A stretch of 64,000 nt of DNA from G963677325 sp963677325 (GCA_963677325.2 CAXXGM010000001.1:16234-80233); one strand, 5' to 3'. Positions 26,405-36,194 are shown, numbered from the stretch's first letter. A program made the numbers and translations. Notes: generated by a model not told the origin, from the letters alone.

Positions 26405-28786
26405 ATGTTTATAAAATTTTCAAGAACTATCTTCAGGAACAGGGTTTTAATCATCACCCTTATCGCATTGTTTACTGCTTTTATGGCTTTCAAAGCAGTA
26501 AATGTAAAATTATCTTACGAGAATACATCGTTACTGGCCGAAAAAGATAGTGTAATGCTTGATTACATGAAATTCAAGAAGCGGTTTGGTGAAGATGGCA
26601 ATGTATTTGTGATTGGAATCAAAAATCCGGAAATCTTTTCTCTTAATCAGTTCAATGCTTGGTATGATTTGGGCAATGACATACAAAAAATAGAAGGTGT
26701 TCAGGGAATTATGAGCATCAGTAAAAGTTTCAACCTAACCAAAAATGAAGAGAAACACCTATTTGATCTGATCCCTATAGTTAAACAGAGACCCTCCTCA
26801 CAAGCGCAGGTTGACAGTCTTAAGATGCAAATACTTAGCCTGAAGTTTTATGAAGGTTTGCTTTTTAATCCGAAAACAAATGCCACACTCCTGGCCATAA
26901 CTCTTGATAAAACCAAGATGAATGACAAGAGGCGCATTGTTTTGGTGGAGAAGATTATAAACACGGCCGAAAAGTATTCATCAAAAAGTAATGTAAAAGT
27001 TCATTATTCGGGTATTCCCTATATCCGGACAGTAACCATGAAAAAGGTGCAGCATGAATTGTTCCTTTTTATCATGATGAGTCTTGGTATTGCGGCACTC
27101 ATTATGCTTCTGTTCTTCCGGTCCAAAAAGGTCGTTGCCGTATCACTGCTTATTGTAGGGATCAGTATTGTGTGGGTATTGGGAATTACAGCGTTATTTA
27201 ATTACAAAATTACCATTCTGACTGGCGTAATACCCTCGCTGATTGTAATCATTGCCATTGAGAACTGCATCTATATTCTAAATAAATATCACTGGGAATA
27301 CCGCAGTCATGGTAATAAAATCAGAGCTCTGACACGGGTAGTGGAACGAATCGGTTTTGCTTCTCTGATGACCAATGCCGCTACAGCATTAGGTTTTGCT
27401 GCATTTATTCTTATTCCTAACCAGATGCTCAGGGAATTCGGTGTGGTCACCTCCCTCAACATCATGCTGGAGTACCTGCTCTGCATACTGTTGCTGCCCA
27501 TTATCTTCAGTTTCATTGACCCGCCTGCAGAAAAGCATGTCAAACATCTCGACAGCAAAGTATTCACAGCCATCCTTGACAAGATTGTTTACATGATCAG
27601 TCACCGGCGAAAATTGATCTACTCCATTTCTCTTTTATTGCTGATCGTTGGAGGATTTGGCATCAGCAAAATGAAAACATCCGGAAAAATCGTAGATGAT
27701 TTCCGCCATGATGATCCGATTTATATTGACCTGAAATTCTTTGAAAACAATTTTGGCGGGGTAATGCCTTTTGAAATATCCGTTGATACCAAGAAGAAAA
27801 ATGGCGTATTAGTGGGTTCCACCATTGAAAAAATAAGCCAGCTGCAAGATACCATCAATACCCATCCGGAGTTTTCCAAACCTTTGTCCATTGCAGAACT
27901 ATTTAAATTCGCAAGGCAATCCTTTAATGGCGGCGATTCTGCTTATTATACTCTTCCCAGCCAGATGGAGAAGGGATTTATCATGGGATATCTTCCAAAG
28001 AACCAGCCCGGTAAAGGCACCAATTTGCTGAATTCATTTCTGGATAGCACCAAGCGGTTTACCCGGATCAGTTTTCAAATGGCTGACGTTCCCACACATC
28101 ACATGGATTCATTGATGGCAAAAATATTTCCTCAGGTACAAAGTGTCTTTGATCCTGCAAAATATAATGTTGTTGTAACCGGAAATGGTATTGTCTATGC
28201 ACGGGGAACTAATTTCCTGATACGGAATCTTTTTGAAAGCGTACTGATTGCCATTGTCTTGATTTCAATATTAATGGCATTCTTGTTTTCCTCTTTCAGG
28301 ATGATCCTCGTTTCAATGATCCCAAATATCATTCCCTTGTTGATTACAGCAGCTATCATGGGTTTCACCGGCATTCCCATTAAACCTTCGACGATCATAG
28401 TTTTCAGTATCGCTCTTGGAATATCGGTTGATAATGCCATCCAATACCTTTCGCGTTATCGTCATGAGCTAAAGCTGACGAATGGCAACATCAAAGAATC
28501 GGCTCTGAACGCCTTGCACGAAGCAGGATTTAGCATGATCTACACCAGCATTGTTCTTGTGCTCGGATTCAGTGTATTTATTGCATCGGGATTCGGCGGC
28601 ACACAGGCCTTGGGTATTCTGATATCTACGACCCTGTTTATCGCCATGTTCTTTAACATCATGGTATTGCCTTCACTGCTTCTTACATTGGATAAGAGAT
28701 TGGCAAGTAAAGCATTTGAAGAACCCATCATTGAAATCTTTGACGAAGATAACGAGGAAGAAGATTCAGGTGAAAAAACAGAGTAA
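26405..28786 (+). CDS. RND-superfamily (MMPL/SSD-type) permease
   Basis: 793 residues with two repeated halves. Each has one membrane helix, a large periplasmic loop (about 40-215 and 435-620), then five helices. The second bundle carries FSIALGISVDNAIQYLSRYR and the first VIIAIENCIYILNKYHWEYR, the helix-4 region with acidic residues typical of proton-driven RND proteins. It ends in an acidic tail (EIFDEDNEEEDSGEK). No adaptor or outer-membrane partner is adjacent, so it is likelier a lipid/hopanoid-type MMPL carrier than a tripartite drug pump. Confidence 0.85.
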   Translation: MFIKFSRTIFRNRVLIITLIALFTAFMAFKAVNVKLSYENTSLLAEKDSVMLDYMKFKKRFGEDGNVFVIGIKNPEIFSLNQFNAWYDLGNDIQKIEGVQGIMSISKSFNLTKNEEKHLFDLIPIVKQRPSSQAQVDSLKMQILSLKFYEGLLFNPKTNATLLAITLDKTKMNDKRRIVLVEKIINTAEKYSSKSNVKVHYSGIPYIRTVTMKKVQHELFLFIMMSLGIAALIMLLFFRSKKVVAVSLLIVGISIVWVLGITALFNYKITILTGVIPSLIVIIAIENCIYILNKYHWEYRSHGNKIRALTRVVERIGFASLMTNAATALGFAAFILIPNQMLREFGVVTSLNIMLEYLLCILLLPIIFSFIDPPAEKHVKHLDSKVFTAILDKIVYMISHRRKLIYSISLLLLIVGGFGISKMKTSGKIVDDFRHDDPIYIDLKFFENNFGGVMPFEISVDTKKKNGVLVGSTIEKISQLQDTINTHPEFSKPLSIAELFKFARQSFNGGDSAYYTLPSQMEKGFIMGYLPKNQPGKGTNLLNSFLDSTKRFTRISFQMADVPTHHMDSLMAKIFPQVQSVFDPAKYNVVVTGNGIVYARGTNFLIRNLFESVLIAIVLISILMAFLFSSFRMILVSMIPNIIPLLITAAIMGFTGIPIKPSTIIVFSIALGISVDNAIQYLSRYRHELKLTNGNIKESALNALHEAGFSMIYTSIVLVLGFSVFIASGFGGTQALGILISTTLFIAMFFNIMVLPSLLLTLDKRLASKAFEEPIIEIFDEDNEEEDSGEKTE

Positions 28787-28797
28787 TCACTGCTAAT

Positions 28798-28915
28798 TTG
28801 TTAGAGTGAGGTATTTAGGCTTAAGGGGAAAAGGGAATATGATGACCCTTGGGCCTAAAGTCTAAACTCCTTCAGTATAATAAATACGTCATTATATTCT
28901 TGACATTATTACCTA
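28798..28915. mobile_element. MITE-like element, truncated copy in opposite orientation
   Basis: The reverse complement reads TAGGTAATAATGTC, AAGAATATAATGACGTAT, ACTGAAGGAGTTTAGACTTT and CTTAAGCCTAAATACCTCAC, collinear with the element at 25618. The last 30 or so bases (one terminal repeat) are missing. It fills the whole gap between the RND gene and mfd, and the mfd TAG stop coincides with the TAG of the element end. Confidence 0.75.
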
Positions 28916-31900
28916 TCTTATCTTTTCTGAAATATTATTCAGAAAATCCAAAGCCTGTTTAATAGAGGAAATATCAGAGAAAATGATGCTCAGTTTTCCT
29001 CTGGCCTCTTTAACCCGGCTGATCGAAGGATTCTGTACAATCCAGTTCATCAGCTTTTGAAACGAAACGGATTTATAGAATTTTGATTCCGGGTTCGAGG
29101 GAAGATAACAAATCATATTATTTTCCTTCAGAATGATTCTTTCCATGCTCAGGGAAATGGCGACCCAGCGAAGACGTACAACATTCAGTAATTCCCGTGA
29201 AGGGTTGGGAATGGGTCCAAACCGGTCGATAAGCCCCTTTTCGAAAAGCAGCAACGATTCTTCTGTATCCATATTATCGAGTTCACGATAAAGTAGCATT
29301 CGTTCTGAAATACTCGTGATGTACTCATCCGGGAACAGCAATTCCAGATCCGTATCGATGTTGCAGTCATTCACGAATTTTATTCCCATAATACCGCGAG
29401 ATGCCTCCTCATGTTCTTCCTCGAAGAGATCCGAAAACTCTTCAGATTTAAGTTCCTGCATCGCTTCATTCAGAATTCTGTGATACGCCTCAAAACCGAT
29501 GTCTGCAATAAATCCGCTCTGCTCGCCTCCCAAGAGGTTACCGGCGCCCCGGATATCAAGATCCTGCATCGCAAGATTGAATCCACTGCCGATTTCTGAA
29601 AACTCCTCAATCGCCTGGAGGCGTCTCCTGGCATCCGGATTCAATACGGTCAAAGGCGGAGACAAAAGATAACAGAAAGCCTTCTTATTGGAACGCCCTA
29701 CCCTCCCGCGCAATTGGTGCAATTCACTTAATCCGAAATTTTGTGCATGATTGATAATAATCGTATTCGCATTAGGGATGTCCAGTCCGGATTCAATAAT
29801 CGTGGTGGCAATTAAAACATCAAAATCACCGTTTACGAAGTCGAACATCACTTTTTCAAGCTTGTCTCCCTCCATCTGTCCATGTCCGACAACGGTACGT
29901 ATCCCGGGGCAAAGCCGGTTGACCAAAAGCTCGATTTCAATCAGGTTCTGAACTCTGTTATTGATAAAGAAAACCTGACCGCCGCGTGAAACCTCGTAGT
30001 TAATGGCATCGCGGATAATGTCCTCACTGAAAACGTGTACCTCCGTATGAATAGGATATCTGTTTGGCGGAGGGGTGTTGATAATGGAAAGATCCCTTGC
30101 ACCCATCAGGGAAAACTGCAATGTTCTCGGAATCGGTGTTGCAGTGAGTGTAAGCGTATCGACATTCACTTTCAATTGTTTCAGCTTTTCCTTTACCGAA
30201 ACGCCAAACCGCTGCTCCTCATCAATGATCAGCAATCCAAGATCCTTAAACTTGACATCTTTCCCGATCAACCTGTGAGTACCGATTACAATATCAACCT
30301 GGCCTGCCGTAACTTCCTTAAGGACTTCTTTAATATCGCTGGAGTGCCGTAACCGGCTTATGTATTGTACATTGCAGGGAAAACCCTTCAGCCGGTCAGT
30401 AAAAGTTTTATAGTGTTGCAAGGCCAAAATGGTAGTAGGGACCAGAATCGCAACCTGTTTTGAATCCGTTACAGCCTTAAAGGCTGCTCTGATTGCAATT
30501 TCGGTTTTCCCGAATCCCACGTCACCGCAAACCAGCCGGTCCATCGGAATGGGCTTCTCCATATCTTCTTTGACGCAAAGGGTTGCCTTCAGCTGATCGG
30601 GAGTATCCTCGTAAATAAAACTTGCTTCCAGCTCTTCCTGAAGATAAGAATCCGGAGTATAGGCAAAGCCATTCTCCATTTTCCTTTTAGCATAAAGGGC
30701 TATCAATTCACGGGCAATATCCTTGACCTTACTCTTAGTCTTATTCTTTAAATTCTGCCAGGATGCAGTTCCCAGTTTATTGATCGCGGGCTCCTGCCCT
30801 TCCTTACCTTTGTATTTGGCTATCCGGTGAAGCGAATGAATGCTTACAAGAAGAGAATCGTTGTCCCTGTAAACCAAACGTATCGATTCCTGAATATTTC
30901 CATTCACTTCAGTTTTAACCAGACCGGCGAATTTTCCGACTCCATGATCAATATGAACCACAAAATCACCGGTATGAAGTTTGCTTAGTTCCTTGATCGT
31001 GATGGCCTGATGGGAGGATTTCCTTGTCCGAAGTTTAAATCGGTGATAACGTTCAAAAATCTGGTGATCAGTATAACAGCAGATTTTTAAATCATGGTCA
31101 ACGAATCCTTCATTCAGTGCAAACGGAAGACTGTCCAGTTTTTGCGGATCACCCCGGTCATCGAATATGGCATGGAGGCGCTCAATCTGCTTTGGGCTCG
31201 AGCAAAGAATTATGTTGCGGAAACCCAGTTGCCTGTTTTCTTTCAGATTATCGCCTAAGAGATCAAAGTTCTTATTAAATACCGGCTGTTGAGAAGTATT
31301 GAATTTTATTTCCCCGGCATTCTTTAAATGTTTTGAGCTCCCGAATTCAAGGCAGGCAAAAGAAGAAATCCCGTGCTTGAAATCCTTCTCCGAAATGATC
31401 AGATCATCTAATTCCTCTTCCGGCTTTCTTTCAATCGCAGCGGAATACAGTTCCTTTATTTGTCCGGAAACATAATTGAAATTACTCGCAGAGATTATTG
31501 TATCTTTATCAATAAACTCTAAAAATGAAACCCTTTTCTCCTCCTTTAAACCTTCCTGAATGTTGGGAATAATGGAGATCTTATTCAGCATTTCCTTGGA
31601 AATCTGATCCTCAATATCGAAAGTTCTTATGGAATCCACTTCATCGCCAAAGAAATCGATACGATACGGATCTTCGTTTGAAAAAGAGAAAATATCGATA
31701 ATCGAACCGCGAAGTGAATACTGACCGGGCTCATAAACAAACTCCACTTTTTCAAACCCATAACTGTACAGCACTTCGTTAATAAACGGGACAGAAAGTT
31801 TCTCGCCTTTTTTAATAAGCAGGGTATTCCTTGAAAGAGCGCTTTCCGAAATAACTTTTTCCATCACGGCCTCAGGATAAGAGACTATGAAAAATTGCTT

Positions 31901-32251
31901 TCCGTTTTGTTTAAGCCGGTTTAGAACTTCCGTGCGGAAGATGATGTTTTCGCTGTCAATCCTTTCATCCACTACATTCCGGCGATAGGATGAAGGAAAA
32001 AACAGAATCTCATCGTTCATCCCCAGCACACCCAGATCATCGTAAAAGTAGGAAGCTTCCTCCCGGTCGTTCAAAATGATAAGGCTGCTGAAAGGATTTA
32101 ATTGATGTGCAGCGGCCATGACCACCGGAGCCGATGATCCCGTTAATCCTTTTAGAGAAATCTGTCTGCTGCTGTTATTCGATAGTATTTCCACCAGTCC
32201 TTTGACGGAGGGGTGACTATAGTAATATTTTAAAAGTTCTTTAAGTTCCAA
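28913..32251 (-). CDS. mfd: Transcription-repair coupling factor Mfd
   Basis: 1112 residues. The UvrB-like N-terminal module has FFPSSYRRN and the YSLRGSIIDIFSF loop. The RNA-polymerase-interacting CarD-like domain has GDFVVHIDHGVGKFAGL. The RecG-like helicase has Walker A region CGDVGFGKTEIAIRA, DEEQRFG box and TATPIPRTLQ, then TTIIESGLDIPNANT and LRGRVGRS. The TRCF C-terminal domain is last. Mfd displaces stalled RNA polymerase and recruits UvrA. The start is TTG at 32251: a TAA stop lies immediately upstream in frame, no ATG is close, and the encoded N-terminus (MELKELLKYYYSHP) fits the family. Confidence 0.95.
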   Translation of the reverse strand: MELKELLKYYYSHPSVKGLVEILSNNSSRQISLKGLTGSSAPVVMAAAHQLNPFSSLIILNDREEASYFYDDLGVLGMNDEILFFPSSYRRNVVDERIDSENIIFRTEVLNRLKQNGKQFFIVSYPEAVMEKVISESALSRNTLLIKKGEKLSVPFINEVLYSYGFEKVEFVYEPGQYSLRGSIIDIFSFSNEDPYRIDFFGDEVDSIRTFDIEDQISKEMLNKISIIPNIQEGLKEEKRVSFLEFIDKDTIISASNFNYVSGQIKELYSAAIERKPEEELDDLIISEKDFKHGISSFACLEFGSSKHLKNAGEIKFNTSQQPVFNKNFDLLGDNLKENRQLGFRNIILCSSPKQIERLHAIFDDRGDPQKLDSLPFALNEGFVDHDLKICCYTDHQIFERYHRFKLRTRKSSHQAITIKELSKLHTGDFVVHIDHGVGKFAGLVKTEVNGNIQESIRLVYRDNDSLLVSIHSLHRIAKYKGKEGQEPAINKLGTASWQNLKNKTKSKVKDIARELIALYAKRKMENGFAYTPDSYLQEELEASFIYEDTPDQLKATLCVKEDMEKPIPMDRLVCGDVGFGKTEIAIRAAFKAVTDSKQVAILVPTTILALQHYKTFTDRLKGFPCNVQYISRLRHSSDIKEVLKEVTAGQVDIVIGTHRLIGKDVKFKDLGLLIIDEEQRFGVSVKEKLKQLKVNVDTLTLTATPIPRTLQFSLMGARDLSIINTPPPNRYPIHTEVHVFSEDIIRDAINYEVSRGGQVFFINNRVQNLIEIELLVNRLCPGIRTVVGHGQMEGDKLEKVMFDFVNGDFDVLIATTIIESGLDIPNANTIIINHAQNFGLSELHQLRGRVGRSNKKAFCYLLSPPLTVLNPDARRRLQAIEEFSEIGSGFNLAMQDLDIRGAGNLLGGEQSGFIADIGFEAYHRILNEAMQELKSEEFSDLFEEEHEEASRGIMGIKFVNDCNIDTDLELLFPDEYITSISERMLLYRELDNMDTEESLLLFEKGLIDRFGPIPNPSRELLNVVRLRWVAISLSMERIILKENNMICYLPSNPESKFYKSVSFQKLMNWIVQNPSISRVKEARGKLSIIFSDISSIKQALDFLNNISEKIR

Positions 32252-32273
32252 TTATTTGTTTCCAAAAGAAATG

Positions 32274-32281
32274 CAAAACTA
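32274..32281 (-). promoter_or_regulatory. -7 promoter box of mfd
   Basis: TAGTTTTG on the minus strand, 23 bases upstream of the TTG start, supporting that start codon. Confidence 0.4.
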
Positions 32282-32423
32282 TATTAAAATGATTTTAGAA
32301 ACAAAATTTTAAACTTTCTCCTCGAAATTCATGAAGAAAATTCTGAAATCTGATCAAAGTGTTGATCAAATCATAAAAATCGATTCAATATCCCCCATTT
32401 CCTTATCTCATCCCAGGTCTTTC

Positions 32424-32500
32424 TTCGTAGTTTATTCGTACATTATTCGTATATCATTCGTATAGATACGAAGAAACTACGAATAATGTACGAATAAACT
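32424..32500. repeat. 11-bp periodic repeat array B with orientation switch
   Basis: Seven 11-base units without gaps. Four read forward (TTCGTAGTTTA, TTCGTACATTA, TTCGTATATCA, TTCGTATAGAT). Three are inverted (ACGAAGAAACT, ACGAATAATGT, ACGAATAAACT), so the core changes from TTCGTA to its complement. The array can fold into a long hairpin. It lies between the mfd promoter and the end of the PorT-like gene. Confidence 0.9.
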
Positions 32501-32557
32501 ATGGAGAAGGTATAAGGAAGTACCCCGACAGAAGCAGCCAAAAAAGGATTCGAGCTT

Positions 32558-33370
32558 CTACTCGAAGTAAAAGATTAAGGAAAGGATATTTGAATTTACC
32601 GATTTCAAAATATATCCGTAATACGGGATAGGTCTGCTGAGATCGGTGTCATGGCGGATGATATTATTCAGTCCGTAACTGAATCGCAGTTCACCGGTAA
32701 AGCGGAAATACTCAAGATAGGAATCCAGGCCAAGCGCTACTTCGGCATAGTAACCATTTTTGGTCAAATGGACGATGCTCTCCGTGATCCTCTTGTTTTC
32801 AAGGTCTCTTCTCAAAGCCCCGCCCAGATAAACATAAGGACGCATATTATAGTGCCTGAAACCCTTGTAACGAATTCCAACCGGGATGTCAATGTAAGCG
32901 GACGGAGTAGTCGCATAGGTGTTTTCATCCGGTGCATCGGACTGTTCGATTACTGCCTTATTGATAGGGATGGTATAAACAAGTTTACGGCTGCCAAGAG
33001 ACATGCCCGGAGTAAATCGCAGGTCAAAATCGCGTCCTAATCGTATGTTTGCGACGCCGCCAACCGAAAAGCCGGGAGAGGGAGGATAGACTTCAGCTCT
33101 GAATTTTGTTCTTTCATAAAAATTCCCTTCTTCCGCATTTTGACGGATGTATGAATTTTCTGGATTCTGGAAAACAGGATTATTGTAAACATCATCATAA
33201 TGCGACAGCCGGTAATCCATCGTGTTTAATCCAAGATAAAAACCAAAATGGAATGGCCGGTCATCAAAATACAAAAGATTATCGGCCCCCTTTCTTTGAG
33301 CAAATACAGAAGTATTCACTGCAATGAAAGTGATTAAAATCAGGAAGAGTATTGAATTTTTACCAGGCAC
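32558..33370 (-). CDS. porT: PorT-like outer-membrane beta-barrel protein
   Basis: 270 residues. The cleavable signal peptide ends at SVFAQ (about residue 25), followed by RKGADNLLYFDDRPFHFGFY and alternating hydrophobic strands to a C-terminal aromatic residue (LSLIFYFE), an eight-stranded barrel pattern. It resembles PorT, a type IX secretion component of Bacteroidota, and, as often with PorT, it follows ubiE/menG on the same strand. The type IX assignment is inferred from family and position. Confidence 0.75.
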   Translation of the reverse strand: MPGKNSILFLILITFIAVNTSVFAQRKGADNLLYFDDRPFHFGFYLGLNTMDYRLSHYDDVYNNPVFQNPENSYIRQNAEEGNFYERTKFRAEVYPPSPGFSVGGVANIRLGRDFDLRFTPGMSLGSRKLVYTIPINKAVIEQSDAPDENTYATTPSAYIDIPVGIRYKGFRHYNMRPYVYLGGALRRDLENKRITESIVHLTKNGYYAEVALGLDSYLEYFRFTGELRFSYGLNNIIRHDTDLSRPIPYYGYILKSVNSNILSLIFYFE

Positions 33371-33450
33371 TGTCGGGAAAATCTCTCGTTAAAAATAGAT
33401 AAAGAATATTACTTTAGTTTAAATATAGGATTTTTGTTTGATTTTCCCAT

Positions 33451-34176
33451 TTATTTTATTCCAAGATAGATTGTGGCCACGCCAAAGGTCTGCCGGTATT
33501 GCCTGGTTTTTACGAATCCGGCCTGTTTGAGGAAACCTTCAAATTCATTTCCATCAGGGAATCCTTTAACCGATTCGGGGAGATAACGGTAAGCGGAATT
33601 ATCGCTCGAAACGATGCGTCCGATAAGCGGAAGAATAAAAAAAGAGTAGAAATGGTATAGTTGTTTAAAAGGAAATTTTTGGGGTTTGGAGAATTCCAGG
33701 ATACAAGCCACACCGCCTTTTTTAAGAACTCTTTGGATTTCTGAAAGCCCTTTGGCCAGATCTTCAAAATTACGCACTCCAAATGCAACGGTCACTGCAT
33801 TAAAAGTTTCGTCTGCAAAATTGAGATTTTCCGAGTCGCCTTCCACCAAAGTGATCCGATGATCAAGGCCCAGCCCTTTTATTTTTTTCCGTCCGACGGA
33901 CAGCATTTCAACTGAAATATCAATTCCGGTTATTTCAGCTGCACCGCTTTTTAATCCCTCGATGGCCAGATCGCCGGTTCCGGTTGCCACATCAAGAATA
34001 CGGACGGGTGCGAAAGGTTTAATTAAACGGATGGCTTTGCGTCTCCACATTTTATCTATCCCAAAAGACAGAAAATGGTTCAGAAAGTCATAACGCGGGG
34101 CAATGTTATCAAACATCCCGGCTACCTGTTCTTTTTTCCCTTTTTCTGAATGGCGGTAAGGTTTTATAACAGCCAT
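33451..34176 (-). CDS. menG: Demethylmenaquinone methyltransferase (UbiE/MenG)
   Basis: 241 residues, class I SAM methyltransferase. SAM-binding motif I is VRILDVATGTGDLAI, followed by GIDISVEMLSVGRKKI and VEGDSENLNF. The UbiE signature YDFLNHFLSFGIDKMWRRKA is N-terminal and NPRNFE-like VTVAFGVRNFEDLAKGL central. It makes the last step of menaquinone synthesis at the membrane. Bacteroidota use menaquinone, hence menG. It lies 6 bp from the PurM/PurL-like gene upstream. Confidence 0.93.
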   Translation of the reverse strand: MAVIKPYRHSEKGKKEQVAGMFDNIAPRYDFLNHFLSFGIDKMWRRKAIRLIKPFAPVRILDVATGTGDLAIEGLKSGAAEITGIDISVEMLSVGRKKIKGLGLDHRITLVEGDSENLNFADETFNAVTVAFGVRNFEDLAKGLSEIQRVLKKGGVACILEFSKPQKFPFKQLYHFYSFFILPLIGRIVSSDNSAYRYLPESVKGFPDGNEFEGFLKQAGFVKTRQYRQTFGVATIYLGIK

Positions 34177-34182
34177 TCCGGA

Positions 34183-35220
34183 TTAAGCTTCAATTTCACT
34201 GGTGATACCTTTATCGACAAATCCAAATGATTTGTCATCAATCCGGATTTCACCCTTGGTCACATGACCGAGGGTGATTACAGGAATCTGACGTGAGATC
34301 AGAAAATCGACGAATTCATCTTCCTGTTCATCGGCCACGGTTACTACCACACGTCCCATTCCCTCTCCAAAGAGAAAAGCATCGGTTCTTATTTCGGCAT
34401 CAGTGGTAATGTCAAATCCAAGTTCATTAGGCAATGCATCCCGGAGAAGGGTAAAAAACAATCCTCCGATCCCGACAGGGCTTGCTGAAACAACAAGATT
34501 CTTCTGTATCAGCTCTTTCATGGTATTCATCAGTCTGCTCTCGGCGGCCAGATTGAAGTGCATCAGAGGCCATTCTTTGATTTCATGATAATGATCGAGA
34601 TATTCTGAAGCATTGATATCATTGTAGGTGCGACCGATAAGGAGAATGTTGTGTCCTTTTTTCTTCAGTTTAGACGTCAGTATCTGTTCACTGTATTTTA
34701 ATTTTCCAACCAGGCTCACGATCAAAGTCGGGGGAATTGAACCGTTTTCATTGGCATAGTCATAGTTTATTTTACGGTGTGAAAACTGCAGCTTAAATGC
34801 TGAAGCGGCAGCATCAAGTCCTAAACGGGAAGCAATGACCAGCTCCTGGGCCAGAGGACTTGCAATGTCCACGTTGTTAAGAAAAGCGCTCATGGCCAAC
34901 GGTTCGACTCCATAACAAACCAGCTTTCTTACTGCTTTTGCCACGATTATCTGCGAAGCGACAAAGGGATCCACGGCCAATCTCCGGTGATCTGCATAAA
35001 TGACGAGAGAAAACAGCTTCCCCTCGGCATCGATCTGAAAAATACCGGCGTCATTTGAGTCCTCTAAACCATCGTCGGCCGGATCAGGCACCGGAGAGGC
35101 AAAATCATTAAATACATTTGCAGGGGATAAATGAGGTATTGCTACCATTGAATAAATGACATTCTGCAAATCTTCAGGTTCAGCTACCTGATCAATTGTG
35201 AAGGTTTCGGTTCCTGACAT
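34183..35220 (-). CDS. AIR synthase (PurM/PurL)-superfamily protein
   Basis: 345 residues from ATG at 35220. An upstream in-frame ATG (35250) lies ahead of a -7 box at 35238-35245, so it would not be transcribed. The protein has a PurM-like N-terminal half (VIYADHRRLAVDPFVASQII, then AVRKLVCYGVEPLAMSAFLN) and a C-terminal ATP-binding half (VSASPVGIGGLFFTLL, FLFGEGMGRVVV). It corresponds to one of the two catalytic repeats of PurL. It lacks the glutaminase and second repeat, so its substrate is uncertain. Confidence 0.7.
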   Translation of the reverse strand: MSGTETFTIDQVAEPEDLQNVIYSMVAIPHLSPANVFNDFASPVPDPADDGLEDSNDAGIFQIDAEGKLFSLVIYADHRRLAVDPFVASQIIVAKAVRKLVCYGVEPLAMSAFLNNVDIASPLAQELVIASRLGLDAAASAFKLQFSHRKINYDYANENGSIPPTLIVSLVGKLKYSEQILTSKLKKKGHNILLIGRTYNDINASEYLDHYHEIKEWPLMHFNLAAESRLMNTMKELIQKNLVVSASPVGIGGLFFTLLRDALPNELGFDITTDAEIRTDAFLFGEGMGRVVVTVADEQEDEFVDFLISRQIPVITLGHVTKGEIRIDDKSFGFVDKGITSEIEA

Positions 35221-35237
35221 ATTTAAATATTTTGATT

Positions 35238-35245
35238 CAAAACTA
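35238..35245 (-). promoter_or_regulatory. -7 box for the PurM/PurL-like and menG genes
   Basis: TAGTTTTG on the minus strand, 17 bases before ATG at 35220. It decides between two possible starts of the gene. Confidence 0.45.
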
Positions 35246-35406
35246 TGCAAATTTAAAAAATCAGATGGAAAGTCAGCATTTTTTAATTTATTTAATCTGA
35301 TGAATATTTTACCTTAGCAAAATATTGTGGTTGAATTCGATTAAAATCGAAGGTTAAATTTAATTAAAATAGTGACATTCTTTTAATTTAAATAAATTAT
35401 TCTGAG

Positions 35407-36165
35407 ATGAGAAAAATTGCTTTAGTTACCGGTGCCACTTCCGGAATAGGTAAAGCCACCGCTAAAATGCTTGCTTCCAATGACTACGATCTGGTCATTA
35501 CCGGCCGCAGAGAGGACAGACTCAAAGAAACAGCCGAGGAAATAAAAAATGAAACAGGAGCTGGAGTAATGGAGTTGTGCTTTGATGTGCGTTCATTGGA
35601 TCAGGTGGAAAAATCATTGGATTCTCTTCCTGAAAAATGGAAGAAGATTGAGCTTCTTGTCAATAATGCGGGCCTTGCCGTGGGGCTTGGACCGGTTCAT
35701 GAAGGGTTAACCGATGACTGGGACCGGATGATTGACACCAACGTAAAGGGTCTTTTGTATGTCACCCGCAAAATATCAGCAGGTATGGTTGAAAGGAAAA
35801 GAGGCCACATCATTAATATATCCTCCATCGCGGGAAAGGAGTCTTATTCCAATGGAGCAGCTTATTGCGCTTCAAAACATGCAGTACAGGCCATTACGCG
35901 TGCTCAGCGGATAGAACTTCTCCCCTATGGGATAAAAGTAAGTTCGATCTGTCCCGGAATGGTGGAAACTGAATTTTCACTTGTACGCTTCAAGGGCGAC
36001 CAGCAGAAAGCAGATAATGTATACAAAGGAGTGACTCCTCTTTATGCTGAAGACATAGCCGAGACCATCCTGTTTATGGCCACCCGGCCTCCGCATGTCA
36101 ACATCGATGATCTACTGATCATGCCCACAGATCAGGGCAGCGCGAGAGATTTTAACAGGAAGTGA
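35407..36165 (+). CDS. Short-chain dehydrogenase/reductase (YdfG-like)
   Basis: 252 residues, classical SDR. The nucleotide-binding TGATSGIGKAT is at 9-19, and TGRREDRL at about 36 (basic residue favouring NADP). NNAG follows, then catalytic Ser in NISSIAGKES and YCASK (Tyr/Lys). The layout LVNNAGLAVGLGPVHEG resembles YdfG-type 3-hydroxy-acid dehydrogenases (L-allo-threonine or malonic semialdehyde reductase). Substrate is inferred from the family. Monocistronic or first of a plus-strand series. Confidence 0.88.
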   Translation: MRKIALVTGATSGIGKATAKMLASNDYDLVITGRREDRLKETAEEIKNETGAGVMELCFDVRSLDQVEKSLDSLPEKWKKIELLVNNAGLAVGLGPVHEGLTDDWDRMIDTNVKGLLYVTRKISAGMVERKRGHIINISSIAGKESYSNGAAYCASKHAVQAITRAQRIELLPYGIKVSSICPGMVETEFSLVRFKGDQQKADNVYKGVTPLYAEDIAETILFMATRPPHVNIDDLLIMPTDQGSARDFNRK

Positions 36166-36194
36166 ACGGCGAACCGTTCACTGTTTACTTTTTT

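Noticed and set aside
32424..32500. Plasmid-type iterons or replication origin
   Set aside because: Units are phased like iterons, but there is no replication initiator gene, and similar arrays occur at four other chromosomal spacers.
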